A stretch of DNA of 64,000 bases from Malurus cyaneus samueli (GCA_009741485.1 CM019216.1:43214367-43278366); one strand, 5' to 3'. Numbered from the stretch's first letter, positions 1 through 12,850 are shown. A program made the numbers and translations. Notes: generated by a model not told the origin, from the sequence alone.

Positions 1-881
1 AAACCTTGTGAGTAATTTTTCTTTCCCCCTCTGTTCATCTTTGCCTTTACCATTTTTGTTTGAAAACTAAATTGTTGTCGTCAAAGGAGATACTCATTCT
101 AGAATTTCTACAAATTTTCTAAGGAGGTCACTTTTCTAAGTGAGTACCCTAAAACATAAACTGAAACACATTGGAGGAACAATCCCATATGACAATTTCC
201 ATTTCTAGATACATCAGTAATTATTGCATAATGCTAAATAAATTCTAGATACCTTATGATATGCTATTTCCTGTAGTACCACAAAGTTGCCTGAAGTAAA
301 GATAATATTTCTTTACCACCAGTAGCATAGCAAGTGTCAGTCATAAGTATTACATTGCTGGTTATTTACTAAATATTCTGGAAGACTGAAGGTACTGTGT
401 GTTTCTCATGGCTGTTTTTTAAAGAAAAATAGGGCTATTTCTGGGGAAAAAAAAAAAAAACATTCACTGCATTCTTGCAGTAAGCAACATAGAAATACAG
501 GCTTCTACAAGAAAGATCAACATCTTGGCATCATATTACCTGATGATGCATAGTCCTATAGCTAAGATTCATAGGAACTGGACAGAATAGTAGATACGTT
601 TTAAAGGCATTTTATCATCCATCTTCTTTAGACACATTTAAAAATCTCAGTAACTCCTAATGACTTTGAACTGAAGTTGAGCATAAGCTTCTGAGCATGG
701 TTTTTAAAGAAGAGAATTCTCCTTTCTTACAAATAATTTAATGTGACAGCTGGGAAACAAAACTAACAAAATAAATATAAAAGAAACAAAAAGGAAAACA
801 AGAAAGAAGGTGTAATTTTTTAATTGTTAGAAAAACAACTCAAATTTTATTTTGGAATTCTACAAAAACGATGAGAAATAT
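1..881. other. Unique AT-rich non-coding sequence
   Basis: No gene or recognisable repeat family is visible. Stops are dense in all frames. A run of 14 A residues lies at 447-460. The composition is like bird intron or intergenic DNA. Confidence 0.6.
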
Positions 882-1241
882 TTAAAAGGTATTTTTCAGA
901 TGGTGCGACCATTTTTTTTTTTCCTTAAATATGTTTGTCAATAAGAAGCTTTCAAGCAAATCTTTGAAATGCACTATATTTATTCTCTTAAATAACTGAA
1001 TCCTAAAAGGCCTCCATTCCCCTTTTCCTTTTCCAGCTGGGTCAACTGTTGCTGTGGCATGGTCTGCAGAGAATGGATGACACATTTCTTGTGCCTGAAG
1101 CCTGTCAAAGCAGAGCGAGGGATTCAGCCACAGCCTCGCACCAGGCAGTCCCACCAGCAGCAGGGGCACTGAAACTGCCAAGGAAATTAAACGCTCAGAA
1201 GCTGTGATTGGCATTTTGAAGGAGCACATTTTCAAAAGCAC
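882..1241 (-). other. Doubtful 119-codon open frame in a GC-richer patch
   Basis: An ATG-started frame runs on the minus strand from 1241 down to 882. Its first half lies in a patch (about 1005-1200) clearly richer in G+C than the flanks. That half encodes a hydrophobic stretch rich in Leu, Val and Gly, followed by a Cys/His-containing segment. The C-terminal part is lysine-rich and comes from an A/T tract (about 910-925), which looks like ordinary non-coding sequence. Two good minus-strand splice-acceptor matches lie inside it, near 1175 and 1105, so part of it could be an exon. I do not recognise the protein, and the frame length is within chance for a window of this size. No function is proposed. 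Confidence 0.12.
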
Positions 1242-1254
1242 TGAAAAGTGCTTT
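1235..1254. repeat. Short perfect inverted repeat with GAAA loop
   Basis: AAAGCACT at 1235-1242 is followed by the spacer GAAA and the exact reverse complement AGTGCTTT at 1247-1254. The arms are 8 bp. The role is unknown, and an inverted repeat this short can arise by chance. Confidence 0.6.
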
Positions 1255-3540
1255 CAAAAAATATCCTAATCACTTCTAAGATTAAGTCTCGTCTAAGCAA
1301 TTTTTGCCATTTTGTGAAAAGAAAAATTGCTTATGTTTCTGTCTCAGCAAGATTTCCTATAAGGCCCCAGTCCAGCACATGCCTATGTGTATTTAACCTC
1401 CTGAATACTTGGTTCAGCTGCATTCAGATTGACACTCTGGCATGTGTTAGGCCTTCATCTTTGCAGGGTCCAGAGCTCCTTTTTGAATTTGTAGAATAAG
1501 TATGAACAAAAGAGCAAGGTGAAGGACAAAAGTGAAAGGAATTCTTTGCTCAAAGGTGTTTAGTCCAACACAAACATTTTTATCTTGTCATAATTTCCAA
1601 TATTTCATTTTTGTTTATATATTCAATCAAAGCTTAAATCAAAATACCAGACTGCAGTATTCTTATCTGCACTGATTTGTTTTGAAATGTTTCACTAAAA
1701 TATTTCTGAGTTAAAAAGGAAAATTACAAAATTATTTAAAAGTGCATTTCCCATATGAAAAGGGTTTTTTTTTTGAGGTAGACTTCATTAGACATCACAG
1801 CAGTAAATGGTGTGGTGTTGCAGATCTTATTTACTCATCTAACCAGAGTTGTGAAATTCATGTATACAAGATAAAGAAATGAGATTGAGAATAGCTCCGG
1901 GCATGGCAGAGGAGAAAGAAAATACCTTCAAATAAATTATTATTTTTCAGACAACTGGATGGCTGGAACCAATGAATCAGAGTGAAGACACCCACTGCCT
2001 TTGGTACTCTACTTTTCTACTCATGCCTTACTAGCCCCACTATCCAAACTTTTACTAAGGACACATCCGAGGCCCTGACTTGAATTCAAATATAGAAGGA
2101 AAGGCCTGCATTGTCAAAATAATTGAAAGAATTTTTCTTCTGTTTGAGAAGCATTGCAGTTGTATATCTGTAGAATATGCATTTAATTGAAAACACAGAA
2201 TGTGGCTGCTACAGTGATTCTCAGATGACAAGAATATTGGCAAGCTGCTCTTGGTGTTGGGAGTTGGTGTAAAATGATTACCCATGGGTCAGGCTGACTT
2301 CAAAGGGAAATCACCTCGTTAAGGTGATCACTGGAAACACATCCCTCTAGGTGCTAGCAGTGTTTCATTCCTTCCAGTTACTAACTCAACTAATTTGTCT
2401 GCTCAGACAGTTCATATTGTCTCTGAGAGGAAGAAAATAATCTTAAAATAAATCTCAAAAGATAAAAGAAATACCTATAAAAAAAAAAAAAAAAAACACC
2501 TAAAATGTGAGTATTTGCACGTGTTAATGACTTGCAGATTGAGAGCAAGAAAAATGTCTTATTGTATATTTTTGTCAAATGATTTGCTCAAACAAATTAA
2601 ATTAAAAAATTCTAATTGTTAATTTTCCTCCCAGTTACTCAATCATATCATAATTCCATTTAAGTATTTATTTTCCAGCTTGTTAAGAATTTTCTTTTTA
2701 CAACATTTCTATGTCATAGTTTATGCTTTGGTTTTGCTTGAGCTGAGCATTACAGAGATCCACAACCCACGATTCAAAGTGCTTTTAACCAACAACTTAA
2801 ACTGAGGTGATTAATGCCATCTAACCTGTAAGTCTGCCGTGGACAGACTGTGCTTCACTATCACATATCACAGCAAAGAAACTCCAACAAGATAATCTGG
2901 TTCTCATTGCTGTGGTTTATGAAACGTCAGAAAAGCTCTATTTCTTAACAGGATATTCCTCGGATCCTTTCCTAGGAGTCAGTGGATGCAAACCAGCTTC
3001 CAACCTTTAAGCCTTTCCAAAGCTGTCAGAGGAAGCGATCAATCACCCAGGCTGAAATTGAGAGGATGCATCTTCACAGCTGTGGAATCTTCCCACCTCT
3101 TCACAAAGGAATAGTTTCAGACTAAGGATCCAAATGATTCTTCCTTCAACATTTTCCCCTCCAAGGACAATTCCAGCTCCGTGTATCCTCTGTAAAGATA
3201 AGTACTTGGCTGGTGCTCTGAGCTTGACCATTTCTCAAAGCAAATACTAATCTTTTTACAATATTGTATTAAGCCTCTTGTGAAGATAGTATTCTCTTTT
3301 TAAAATCATGTATTAAAGCTTTTTGCACACTTCTGTCTTCTTTGAGATAAATGACTTCAGCTATCTGATGAAATCCCACTACAAACACATTCATGATAAT
3401 CATTAAAAACAAATGTTACAAAGACTTCTTTCAACCTAGATGGCTCAATAAGAAGTTTCTTGATTCCTTCAAATAGTTAACTTGGGAAAAATAACAAAAT
3501 TCAACAGCTAATATAACAGAACTTGCTTGTCCAGTAGATT
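1255..3540. other. Unique AT-rich non-coding sequence
   Basis: No gene or recognisable interspersed repeat. An 18-base poly-A run lies at 2479-2496. The open frames present are short and have no recognisable protein character. Confidence 0.6.
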
Positions 3541-3650
3541 TTTATTACAACTGTTTTTTCTGGGTTTTTTTGGTTGTTTGTTTCTGGTTTTTTGTTTTTT
3601 TTTTGTTTTGTTTTTTTTTTTTTTTTTTTTTTNTTTTTGTTTTATTTTTT
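3541..3650. repeat. T-rich (TTTTG-type) low-complexity tract with one unresolved base
   Basis: About 100 bases are almost entirely T with scattered G. They include an uninterrupted T run from 3611 with a single N at 3633. The tract reads as A-rich with interspersed C on the other strand. Similar tracts occur at 28898-28960 and 31549-31640. The N shows that base calling failed in the homopolymer. Confidence 0.9.
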
Positions 3651-5795
3651 GCATTTCTTGTCCTAGGGAATAATAAAGAAAAAATACTTATCGATCTCCA
3701 AATTTTTAAGACCTAGCTGTGCTTAAGATGAATGTGGTACTAAAGATGTCTTCATTTTAATTCCTTTAATGGAAGGAAAAGACTTTAAAAATCTTGAATC
3801 GCTATGTTATACAAAAGATTAGCTAAATGGGAAAAAATAAACCCCAACATGAAGGACCTTGATGGCTGCAGTTACATTTATGCTTGCAATTTGTGTGCAA
3901 AAGCATCAACATGAACTAAATATAACTGTTGCCAGAATTTTGAAACAACGCATTGTCCGGTTTGCATGGATCTCAGTGTCAAACCTGACTTTACATGGCA
4001 ATTCTAAATAGTTCAAACCACAGCTTAGATATCTAGCTGTTCTAAGAAAATCCTACACATCCATCAGCTTTATTTAAATAAATTCCTATCACTCTTTCTG
4101 GAAGAGAATTCCAGCATTGTTTCCTATGCTTGCAGAAAGACTCACTACAGCAGACAATACTGATTTTAAAATGGCTAAATAATATGAGTTCTTTCAATTT
4201 TGGGATGTCAATATTCAAGGCCTCTTTTCACGAAACACAAATCCTGAGAATAAGCCTTCAAGGAAGGAATGTGAGAGTGAAGAGGTGACATAAAAAAGGT
4301 AGAGTTGCGTTTTCCTTAATTCACAAAAGTATGACTTCCTTCCTCTCTTCCTGGCTGCGTTACTCCCTGTCATATAAAGTGGTTTTTAGGGAGTTCCCCA
4401 ACAAGTACTGGCTCCATTAAAACTACTGTCAGATGAAAACAACTGGGAATGCTATCAAAGGTAATTTCACTGCAGCATTTCCCTGTTCAAATAATAATGG
4501 GCTTTCTATATCATAGCAAGGCAAATGGGAAAGAACAAGCCTTCAAAGACACCAAGTGAATTAGGACTCCTCCCACATGGCAGAACAGGTAATAGATGGT
4601 GTGAAATCAGTCCTCTTACTGTGAGGACAAATTGCTTTTGATTTGTTGCACATATGTAGATGTGACTATTTTGGTATGTTTGTGGTACATCAGGAACTTT
4701 AATGAAATTGATGAAATTGCATTCAATAGTATTAGAATTGTATAGCATGAGATAAAAAATAGAATTAGGGCATTTTCATAATGTACCATGGGAATGATGA
4801 TAAAAAGAAATTATTTAATGAAAATGAACAAATATTCATTTGTAAAAATGAAGGGAAAAAAGAACATAAATCTTGGAAAATTAATAAGGAAGTATATTTG
4901 GATGATATTGGAAGAGCAGTTTTTAGAACTGAATTCACAAAGATGAGTCTCACATCTTCTTCATCACCTTAATCATTCACACTAAAGAAATAGTATGAAA
5001 GGGAAAAGAGGCTAGGTTTTTTTTTATTATTATTTATAGGAGTTTGGCTTCCATTATACAGGTGCACAGAGACTGCAGTACTAAACTAAAAGTAATTGTT
5101 TAGAAAACTGAGTTTTGTAAAGGCATTGATATCTAATCTACCTGAACCTGCAGGTAACATTTCACTAGAGAAATATCACTCCTTTGAGACCAGATAGAAA
5201 AACAGCATGTGACACCATGTCAGAAACAGTGGGATGAATCTCACCCAACTTATACAACTGTACATAGTGTCTTAGTTCAGATCATTAGTGCTCATTTGGA
5301 ACAAACATCCGAGTTATCCAGAATTTATCGAGCATCAGTTCACCACTCACCACAGAGCAGCCTCAGAGCACACAAAGGGACTTCTTAAGCTAAAGCAAAA
5401 GATTATTCCAATAATTCCAACCTAATGTAGTACACCTGCTAATGTTAGACATGCAAGGTACATTCCTGGCAGTAAGACTAGGAGCAAGCCATGTAAAATC
5501 CCCCAAACAGACACAGAGCACAGATCAGTTCCTCAGCATCAGGTGCTTCACTCCACAAATCTTCTTTTACTGCTCCATGATACTTTCTAGCATACCTAAA
5601 CTAGATATCTCTACATCTGTGGAAATCATCTCAGATTTTCTCTATAGACAGTGGAAAGAGAAAGAACCATAATTTTGGGGCATAGTTAAAATTTCTAATC
5701 AATCAATTTTTAATTATTTTTTTTATTTATTTTGAGACTTTTCTGGAACTGATGACTAGCATGATGTCTGCTTTACCTGGGTTTATTATTGTAGA
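3651..5795. other. Unique AT-rich non-coding sequence
   Basis: No gene or repeat family is recognised. Frames of 60 to 80 codons overlap one another on both strands (for example 4765-4972), which is typical of chance frames in AT-rich DNA. Confidence 0.6.
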
Positions 5796-6780
5796 AGTCA
5801 ATCATGCATTTACATTTTGTAATGAGCCTCTCTAACCTTCACCACCCCTGCTGGCTGAGATCTTGGTGTCTGGATCAGCTCTATTCTTAGATTCTCAGCA
5901 ACAAAATCTGGACCAGTGCCAGTCAGACACATCACACTGCAGACCACTGTGATTTTGTGCCTATAAGCAGCAAGAGTGGGCTCCTCCTGCAGCTGGCAAC
6001 AGGTCACAGACAGTGGCTACTTGACAGGGACACCCTGCCCAAGGAAAACCAAGGTGCTGAAACCTACCAGGTGCCAAAATCTATCAGGTTTCCAGGTTTG
6101 AGCCTACATGGAGCTCTGGCACAATGGGGAAATGATGCCTTTGTGGGACCCAGACAAATGGATCAAGCAGGTCTGCTTACTCCAATGGACAACTTTTATG
6201 TGTGCAGGAGAATTTTTTTTTGGCTGTTATTGTACAATTAGTTACATGGGAATATGGTGGATGAATAGGAAAATCCAAAGACTGTCACGAGTCTGAACAT
6301 ACCTGTAGGTGCTGGCATCAGCCTGAACATACCTACAGGATTCTGCACATTGGTCTGGGATCTCTGTTTGAGTTCAGGCTGGGAACCTCCACCTTGCCTC
6401 AGCTGTGTTTCAGAAGTGCTTGTGCTTGCTCCTGTCTCTGCTGGCTGGACTCACCGTCTGCTGTCCTGGGACTGGTCCTAGCTTGACGTAGGTACCCTTG
6501 TCTTCATTTCTGTTTAAAGGCATCTTCTTTGATTCTGTCCTGAGATTCCTGCCTGGGACTGGGCTCGTGTATCGCTGTTCCTGGGATTCCTGGGAGAGGC
6601 TGTGCCTATGATTTTCCTGTCCTTGCTCTAGTGGAGAGGTGGAGAGGACACAGCCTGCCCTGGGGCCACGCTGCTCATCCCCATCATGGCTCAGCTCCCG
6701 TCAGGAGAGCTCACAACAGGGACTGAATACGTGCATGAGCCTGCAGTTAAGCAGAGACGATGCAAGACTTTCTTATTCGT
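5796..6780. other. GC-richer block, possible degenerate retroelement insertion
   Basis: This block is much richer in G+C and in CTG/CCTGG-type words than the sequence on either side, and both edges are fairly sharp. It contains short overlapping frames (5957-6241 and 6108-6296), but I recognise no domain in either. The part from about 6290 to 6700 repeats words such as TGGGACTGG and GATTCCTG. This looks like decayed LTR or retroelement sequence, but I cannot name a family and see no clear TG...CA ends or target-site duplication. It could instead be an exon-rich or regulatory block. Confidence 0.3.
6291..6339. repeat. Diverged direct repeat, 19-bp unit at 30-bp spacing
   Basis: The 19-base word at 6291-6309 recurs at 6321-6339 with three mismatches (core CTGAACATACCT). 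It lies inside the GC-richer block and may be an old tandem duplication. Confidence 0.7.
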
Positions 6781-6906
6781 GCAAATATGATCTATTTATA
6801 CAGATGTAAATATGACAAGCAAGCTCTAGAGCAGCTCAAAAGACTCAAATCCAAACTGGAATAGTTTGTTTAGTTCTACTTTATGTAGGTATGTCAGGTA
6901 CACAAA

Positions 6907-6936
6907 TTTGGCATTTTTGAATTTGGCATTTCTGAA
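6907..6936. repeat. Two-copy tandem repeat, 15-bp unit
   Basis: TTTGGCATTTTTGAA at 6907-6921 is followed directly by TTTGGCATTTCTGAA at 6922-6936, with one mismatch. Confidence 0.85.
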
Positions 6937-6939
6937 TTT

Positions 6940-9504
6940 TGATGCAACTCTCTTTTTCTCTGTTTGGATAAACTGTTGATGATGCTTCTGTATGTACTCA
7001 TCCACAAATCCCCATTTTAATCAGAAATATCATCCCTAGATGATCTGTGTCTAGAGGGAGGACGTGGATGGCTTCAGGGCTCAGGTCACACTTTGGCATG
7101 TGTACTATATCAACAAAACATGACTGATTACCACATTGTTTATCTAGCAATTGCCAATCACTTATTATCAATCAAAATTTTATTTAGTGATCTGAAGTGT
7201 GTACATAGTAAATTTGTGCATATTGTTTAACCTTCTTTTTTTTTGCATATGATATTTCTAAGAGGTTGTGGTTTTTTGCTAGCTGCTGACTCTTTGGAAT
7301 TTGCCTTTGAAACAAGGCTTAAGCAAAACCTCTGCTGGTTGATAGATGGGATTTTGCTGCCGAAAACCAGATGCTTTTCAGATTACCTTGTTTTAGGTTT
7401 GCAACCAGTCCTTGTTCATAATTTATTTTCTTTAGGGCCCTTTTCTGCAACTTGACTGAATACTGTAGATAGCCCCACCTCTCTAAGGTCAGAGGAGAAT
7501 TTCCATGTGATCCAGTACACATCTGCTAACTGTAAAATGCGTTTATTTTGCCTTGGCATGTGTGACAGAATTTTACACAGTCTTATCTGCTCTGTTTCTT
7601 GCTGGTGTGGGCTACAGCCACATAACCTACAATACTCTGGCCTTGAAAATTCATGATGGAGTCTTTGATCTGGCATGGGTAAGGTCTTTGACAAATGTAT
7701 TTAGTGACCTGTTCAGATGCAATTACAACTGGGACTGGGTGGGAGATGGCTATTTGCTTCATATTTCCTATTATCTCTTCCCGAGCATACTGCTACAAAC
7801 CAAGACAGACCTATGAGTCTTTAAAGCAGGAAAAACACAGGGTCCAGGCAGTGTCTTCCACAGCCATGCAAACCTAATAGGAGTATGAACAAATATTTCA
7901 AAACTCATGTTGGAAAGCACCAACTTTTAACATTGATGGAAAATCTAATTGCTTCACAGCAGCATTTTTTACCTGTTTGCTTTCACTGTGTGCCATACCC
8001 GGTTCAAGAATTGAGTCCTCTATTTTGAGGGTGAGCTCCTCCAGCTGGTGTACTGTAACACATTCCTCTCATCCCATTCCCTCCCAATATAGCACCTGGG
8101 TTTCCATGTCATCCCCATGATCAATATTGTACAATCTTTCTGTTTCACAGGAGTCTGGTATTATCTGAGAAAGAGGGCCATCTCCTCATGCCAAATCATC
8201 TATAATCTTGCTGTAGGAAAATGAAACAGTTTTGTTCCATTTATTAAATTATAGTAGTGCTACAGTGGCAGCAGTATTTCTCATTTATGATGATCTTTTT
8301 TTCTTCTTGTTGGTGATGATTTATTTTCATCTTTCCTTTGTAAAGTGACCTAATGCTCCATGCCCTTCTCTGAGTGCAAACCGGGAGGAATTATCTGCTT
8401 CAGCTGATTGATTTTGTTTGTTTGCACTGAACACTTTGCTCCATTTTTTTTTATTTCCTAAAGAAAATGATGAGCAAAGTGGTGTTTCTACTTGTGAACA
8501 CAGAAAGACTTTGGCTTTTAATTTTGTTTATTTTGCTGAACCACTACTCAAATGACAAACAAATTAGGGACAGCAAATCCAAAGAGCAGTAATTCAACTG
8601 CTGACTTTTAAAACTCTAAGTAAATGTTTGTCTCTAGAAAATCTCAGAAAGCAATAATGAAAGTAGGCTACCTCCAGCTATGGATTAATTTTCATACCCT
8701 TCAAACTACATATGCTCAAGCATATGAGAATCCCCCCACATAAAACAGTAGAATAATTATGGCTTCCCACAGTTTTCCAGTCAGAATGCCTTGAAAACCA
8801 CTAGTGCATTGGCTGGAGACAGTAAGTTGAGGTAGAGTAGGATTTGCCTTTGAGGATTGATATTTATCCAGCCCTTCTCTGTATTTCCCAGCTAAATTTG
8901 GTTGTGGAAGGACTGACCTGAAGCCCAAAGGCAGAAAGGTCACCAACACGCTGGTGAGGAGCAGCCCTCTGAGCAGCTTCCTAAAGATGCCCACACAGGA
9001 CCTTCAGGAGAGCATGTGAAAATCGCTGGTGAGGTTTTCCATCTTTGAACGGCAGCTAAGTAACAGCTGGGAGTGCTTTGCTTAGAAAAAGCCTATTAGG
9101 GACTAAAAGTCAGGGAGAAGTGTCTCTCTGACCTCCAGGGTTATTTGGAGCTGGGAGAAATGAGGGGAGGAAGGAGAGTTTGCAAAAAGGTATCTTCTCT
9201 CTAAAATGGCTAAGAGATCATGTCAAGCAATTACTATTGGTATCAGATGCCACCAGGACAGACTTAAGGAAGTATATTAAATACAAGCAGTAGGGCAATG
9301 AAAAAACACCAAATGTGTCTGTTAAAAGAATAAAATTTGAGGAGGTTTTTGAAGTGAGGGCTTCAATACAATCTGCCTTGCACTAGGACTGCAACAGCTT
9401 AGCTGGTGTAGTCAGGGGTGCCCTTGAAAAATGCAGTTTTAGGAGCTCAGAATTACCTATGCAACAACTGGGATTTGTTTTGGGGTCTTTTAGAATAGCC
9501 ACAG
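6940..9504. other. Non-coding sequence with no recognised gene
   Basis: Frames of up to 92 codons occur (7416-7694 minus, 7553-7816 plus, 8716-8994 minus). They overlap on opposite strands and match no family I know. The 7240-7820 segment is somewhat less AT-rich than its surroundings and has an acceptor-like site near 7434 and a donor-like site near 7680, but the interval between them is closed by stops. Confidence 0.5.
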
Positions 9505-9720
9505 TGAAACACAGGATGTTCCACCTGAATAAGAGGAAGAATTTAAGTGTGAGAGTGACAGAGGAGGGACAGAGAACTGGAACAGCACACCAACAGTGGT
9601 TGTGAGGTTCCCATTCTTTGGAAATATTCAAAAGCCATCAATCCTCAGCAACACACTCTAGAGTACCCTGCCTTAGCAAGGAGGTTGGGCAAGATCAGAA
9701 TTATTCTTCCAGAGTTTTCC
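9505..9720 (+). mobile_element. CR1 LINE 3' fragment
   Basis: The segment follows the CR1 3' region in order. It begins with a block reading like 'ttccacctgaataagaggaa' (about 9519-9538), then 'gtgagagtgacagag', 'actggaacag', the gap-prone 'ggttgtgaggttccc' block, 'ggaaatattcaaaa', and finally 'agcaaggaggttgggcaaga'. CR1 is the dominant non-LTR retrotransposon of birds; copies are usually 5' truncated, as here. The copy is old: many substitutions are visible and the terminal tail is eroded. The minus-strand frame at 9383-9631 is the antisense of this element and not a gene. Confidence 0.88.
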
Positions 9721-9785
9721 TTGCCTTTTTGTGTGCGTAAGTGCAAGCAAATTTGTTGTAGAAGTTCATACATTCCTTACAGAAA

Positions 9786-9815
9786 TCTGAACTAATCTAA
9801 ACTAATCTGAACTAG
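9786..9815. repeat. Three-copy tandem repeat, 10-bp unit
   Basis: Unit TCTGAACTAA, then TCTAAACTAA, then TCTGAACTAG: three adjacent 10-base copies with one or two differences each. Confidence 0.85.
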
Positions 9816-12807
9816 CATGAGTACCTATATTTAATATCTGTATTGTAGATTAATGAACATAAGGGATATTTAGGTTAAGATATAAGTAAAAAGTATTTTT
9901 AGTATAATTTATTAGAGTCCACAATCTTGGGCACACTAAATATTATTTCTAGTCTATTTTGTATATTCTAAGCAATGTAATTTCACAATATAGATTGCCT
10001 CTAGTTTATTAAATGCCTTATTGGTTGCATTGTTCCAATGTTTTAGAAATCCAAAATTGTTTCCAAAGTAAAGAATAAATCTCTACTCACTCCTTGACAT
10101 GGTTTGTTCTTTTCCAGTCTGTAGTTCAGACAATAGTATTTACAAAACAGAATTAAAAACAATCAGAAAAGTGAGTAGTAAGAGGTCCTGGTCTCACAGC
10201 TGGACCTACATTCTTCTAAGTGATTATTTTAACCCTCCTAGTGATGATATAAGGAGGACATATAGGGACAATCTGAACCCTGATACAGAGAATTCGGATA
10301 GCAACTTTGCTTTTTATGTATGGCTGGGAGTAGAATATTGTTCTTTGTATCCTAAAGGCTGTCTCATCTCATTAATAGCTTCCTTCACCATGAGAGGAAG
10401 TCAGTAGTAACTGCTAAATATTTCTAATTATAAAGTAGCCATTATCTGTGAAACATTTTGTAACCTAAATGTTCCACTGGCAAATGCTTGTATTATTAAA
10501 TGTTTTACAATTAATTTGTTGAATAAAACTTCATTAATTATTCTACTTCTTGTTGTGAAACAAGCAAAAGGAATTGTTCCCATTAAGAAGCTAGAGGAAA
10601 GCCTTATTCATCACAGCTGGGTTAGCACACTGGTTCTGTTCTCAAAAATGAGCTATTGGTTTTTAAAAAAGGTCAGCAAACTTATAAAGTGCCATATACA
10701 GAGCAGAGGAATTTGTAATGAGGGCTCACCAGAGTGGGAAACAAACCATGGGAAAATATGAATTTCAGTCACTGTTGTATGTGTTTCTTGATCCAGTTTG
10801 TATGAGGCTTTACTCATTCAATAAACTTTGAAAGTTTTTTAGAAAAACCTCTGGTTTTGCCCCCACAGGAAATCTGAATTATTTCAATATTTTTAGTAGA
10901 TGCATACACCATATGAGATACTTGTTTTGTGTTTCATTACGAATCTTTCAATGGAAGCTATTTTTAGGCATATTAATACTATAGAGGTAACATTTTCCTT
11001 TTCTTTCCAAGGGAACAAGGAAGCCTCATGAGTTTTCCTAAAGCCTTTGGAATGCAAAGAGCAATAAAATGCCAAGTCAAAGCCCAGAGGTGAGGAACTT
11101 AAAACCAAATTCCTTCCTCAATAACTTTTTCTAGAAACTGTCTCATTTTCAGTTTATTTATATGTTTACTGATGGCTTGACCTAGAATCGTGTGAAGTTG
11201 CCTCATTACATTTATTACAGAGCCCAGGTAAAGTGTCCGCAGAATGTGCACTACTGCCTAGTGCTTTACAGTTCTGTAGCAAAACATACTTTTTATGGGG
11301 CTAGGTTCAAAAGGTCACATTTCAAACACAGTGGTGAAATTATATAATGTAAAAATAGGCACTCATACAATCTAATAATATGAGCTCATTCATCACACTT
11401 AGTGAACTTTAGAAGATTTGTTTAGTTTGGATACCCACCTGTAGACCTCTTTCATCTGAAAATTGAAATTTCCATAGCATGCAATTCTTCTTGATTATTT
11501 TTTATTATTATTATTTTATATTTTGCTTCTTAGAACAGAAATGCCATGGCCACAGTCTATTTCAGATTACATTTTGATCTTTATTTGTTTTTCACTCCCT
11601 CTGTTCATAATATTGTACTGTTTTTCCAAAACACAGCAGAAAATGCAAAGCCTTACAAAATGAAAAACAATCAAAGGATATTTTATGTTGCTTCAAGTCT
11701 TTACTGCCTGCTCAGAACACAGTAAGATAAGTTTTATTTTTGCTTTGTAAAAACATATCCTATCCCTATGGCTGTTGCTTATCTTGTTGCTGCTCTGCCT
11801 TTCTATATTAGCAATAAATATTATTAAACAATAAACACACAAGTGGCAGATTTTCACCACCAGTTTAATGAAATTAATTATCCTTTTGTTACTAAATTTT
11901 CCTACAATGCTTCACTGTAGAAGTTCTATCTTCTACAGGCAAATTTATTTTGTAGTAGTGAGCTCCCAAATTGTGGCTTTGCATTGATTGATGTTAAATA
12001 CTTCAATTTTTTTGCCATCATCAACTTTAGTTCAATTCTTATCACTGAACTATATCATCAAAATGATTTCAAGGAACCTTCAGAACAGAAAGAGAAAACA
12101 CAAATTTTATGTAATTTGAATAAGTTCTACAAAGTAAATTGAAGTATTATTGTTATTCATCATCTTTATAAGTCTGTATCATCTTCTCTTTTTCTGAATC
12201 TTTGACTACCATTTTTCTACTGGATATTTGTGGTAACAAAGGGGTACTTTCATAAAAGCAGGATTTTATAATGATATCAGAGCATGCATCAGTAAAATAA
12301 TGGCAAGGTCTATTTTCTTCAGTTGATCCTCATACAGATTTTCAAAGCACATAGAGTATAAATCAAGGCATTGCAAGGCTCAGCCAGTTTAAAAATAAAT
12401 CTTGGACAACAAACAAAAAATCTTAGCTGAATTTGTCTTACTGCACAATAGAGTTAAATTAGTTGTTTTCAGGGAAAAAAACCCCACAATTGTGTACAAG
12501 AGATGGTACCTGTAGAAGAGTTGCATGAAAAAAAACAAACCCTTTTTCTTTTTTGAAATCAGTAGAACATCAAATACCAAAGGGAGCTTCATGGAGAGAA
12601 ATACATTTTGCCTAAATGAATCTTTTTGAAGCCTTCTGATTTAACACAAGAGGGTCTGAGTAATCTCTTTAATAACTAAAAGTTTGACTTCTCCTAAGAA
12701 AAACAAAACAGCCCACCTCCAGCAAATTAGAAGTTGTCATTGCTGTATCCCACCCCACCATTACAGTTCCAGACACAGTTCAAATTCATTCTCTTCTAAA
12801 AATTTAT
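9816..12807. other. Unique AT-rich non-coding sequence with one weak exon candidate
   Basis: No recognised gene or interspersed repeat. A 102-codon frame (10099-10407, plus) spans a segment at about 10119-10172 bounded by a good acceptor match and a GTGAGT donor match; this is discussed as a finding. A short (TTA)n run lies near 11500-11515. Confidence 0.5.
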
Positions 12808-12850
12808 AAGGCCTCCTATGGTCAGCACTCTTTAAGTGCTGATAGGCCTT
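12808..12850. repeat. Imperfect inverted repeat able to form a 43-nt hairpin
   Basis: TCAGCACT at 12822-12829 and its exact complement AGTGCTGA at 12835-12842 enclose a 5-base loop. Moving outward there is a G-T pair, then, after small bulges, CC/GG, and finally AAGG (12808-12811) with CCTT (12847-12850). It is shorter than a usual pre-miRNA hairpin. Confidence 0.6.

Noticed and set aside
7434..7680. Acceptor and donor matches suggesting an exon
   Set aside because: The interval contains stops in the frames checked and no recognisable protein; as a non-coding exon it has no further support.
9383..9631. 82-codon minus-strand open frame
   Set aside because: It is largely antisense to the CR1 fragment at 9505-9720.
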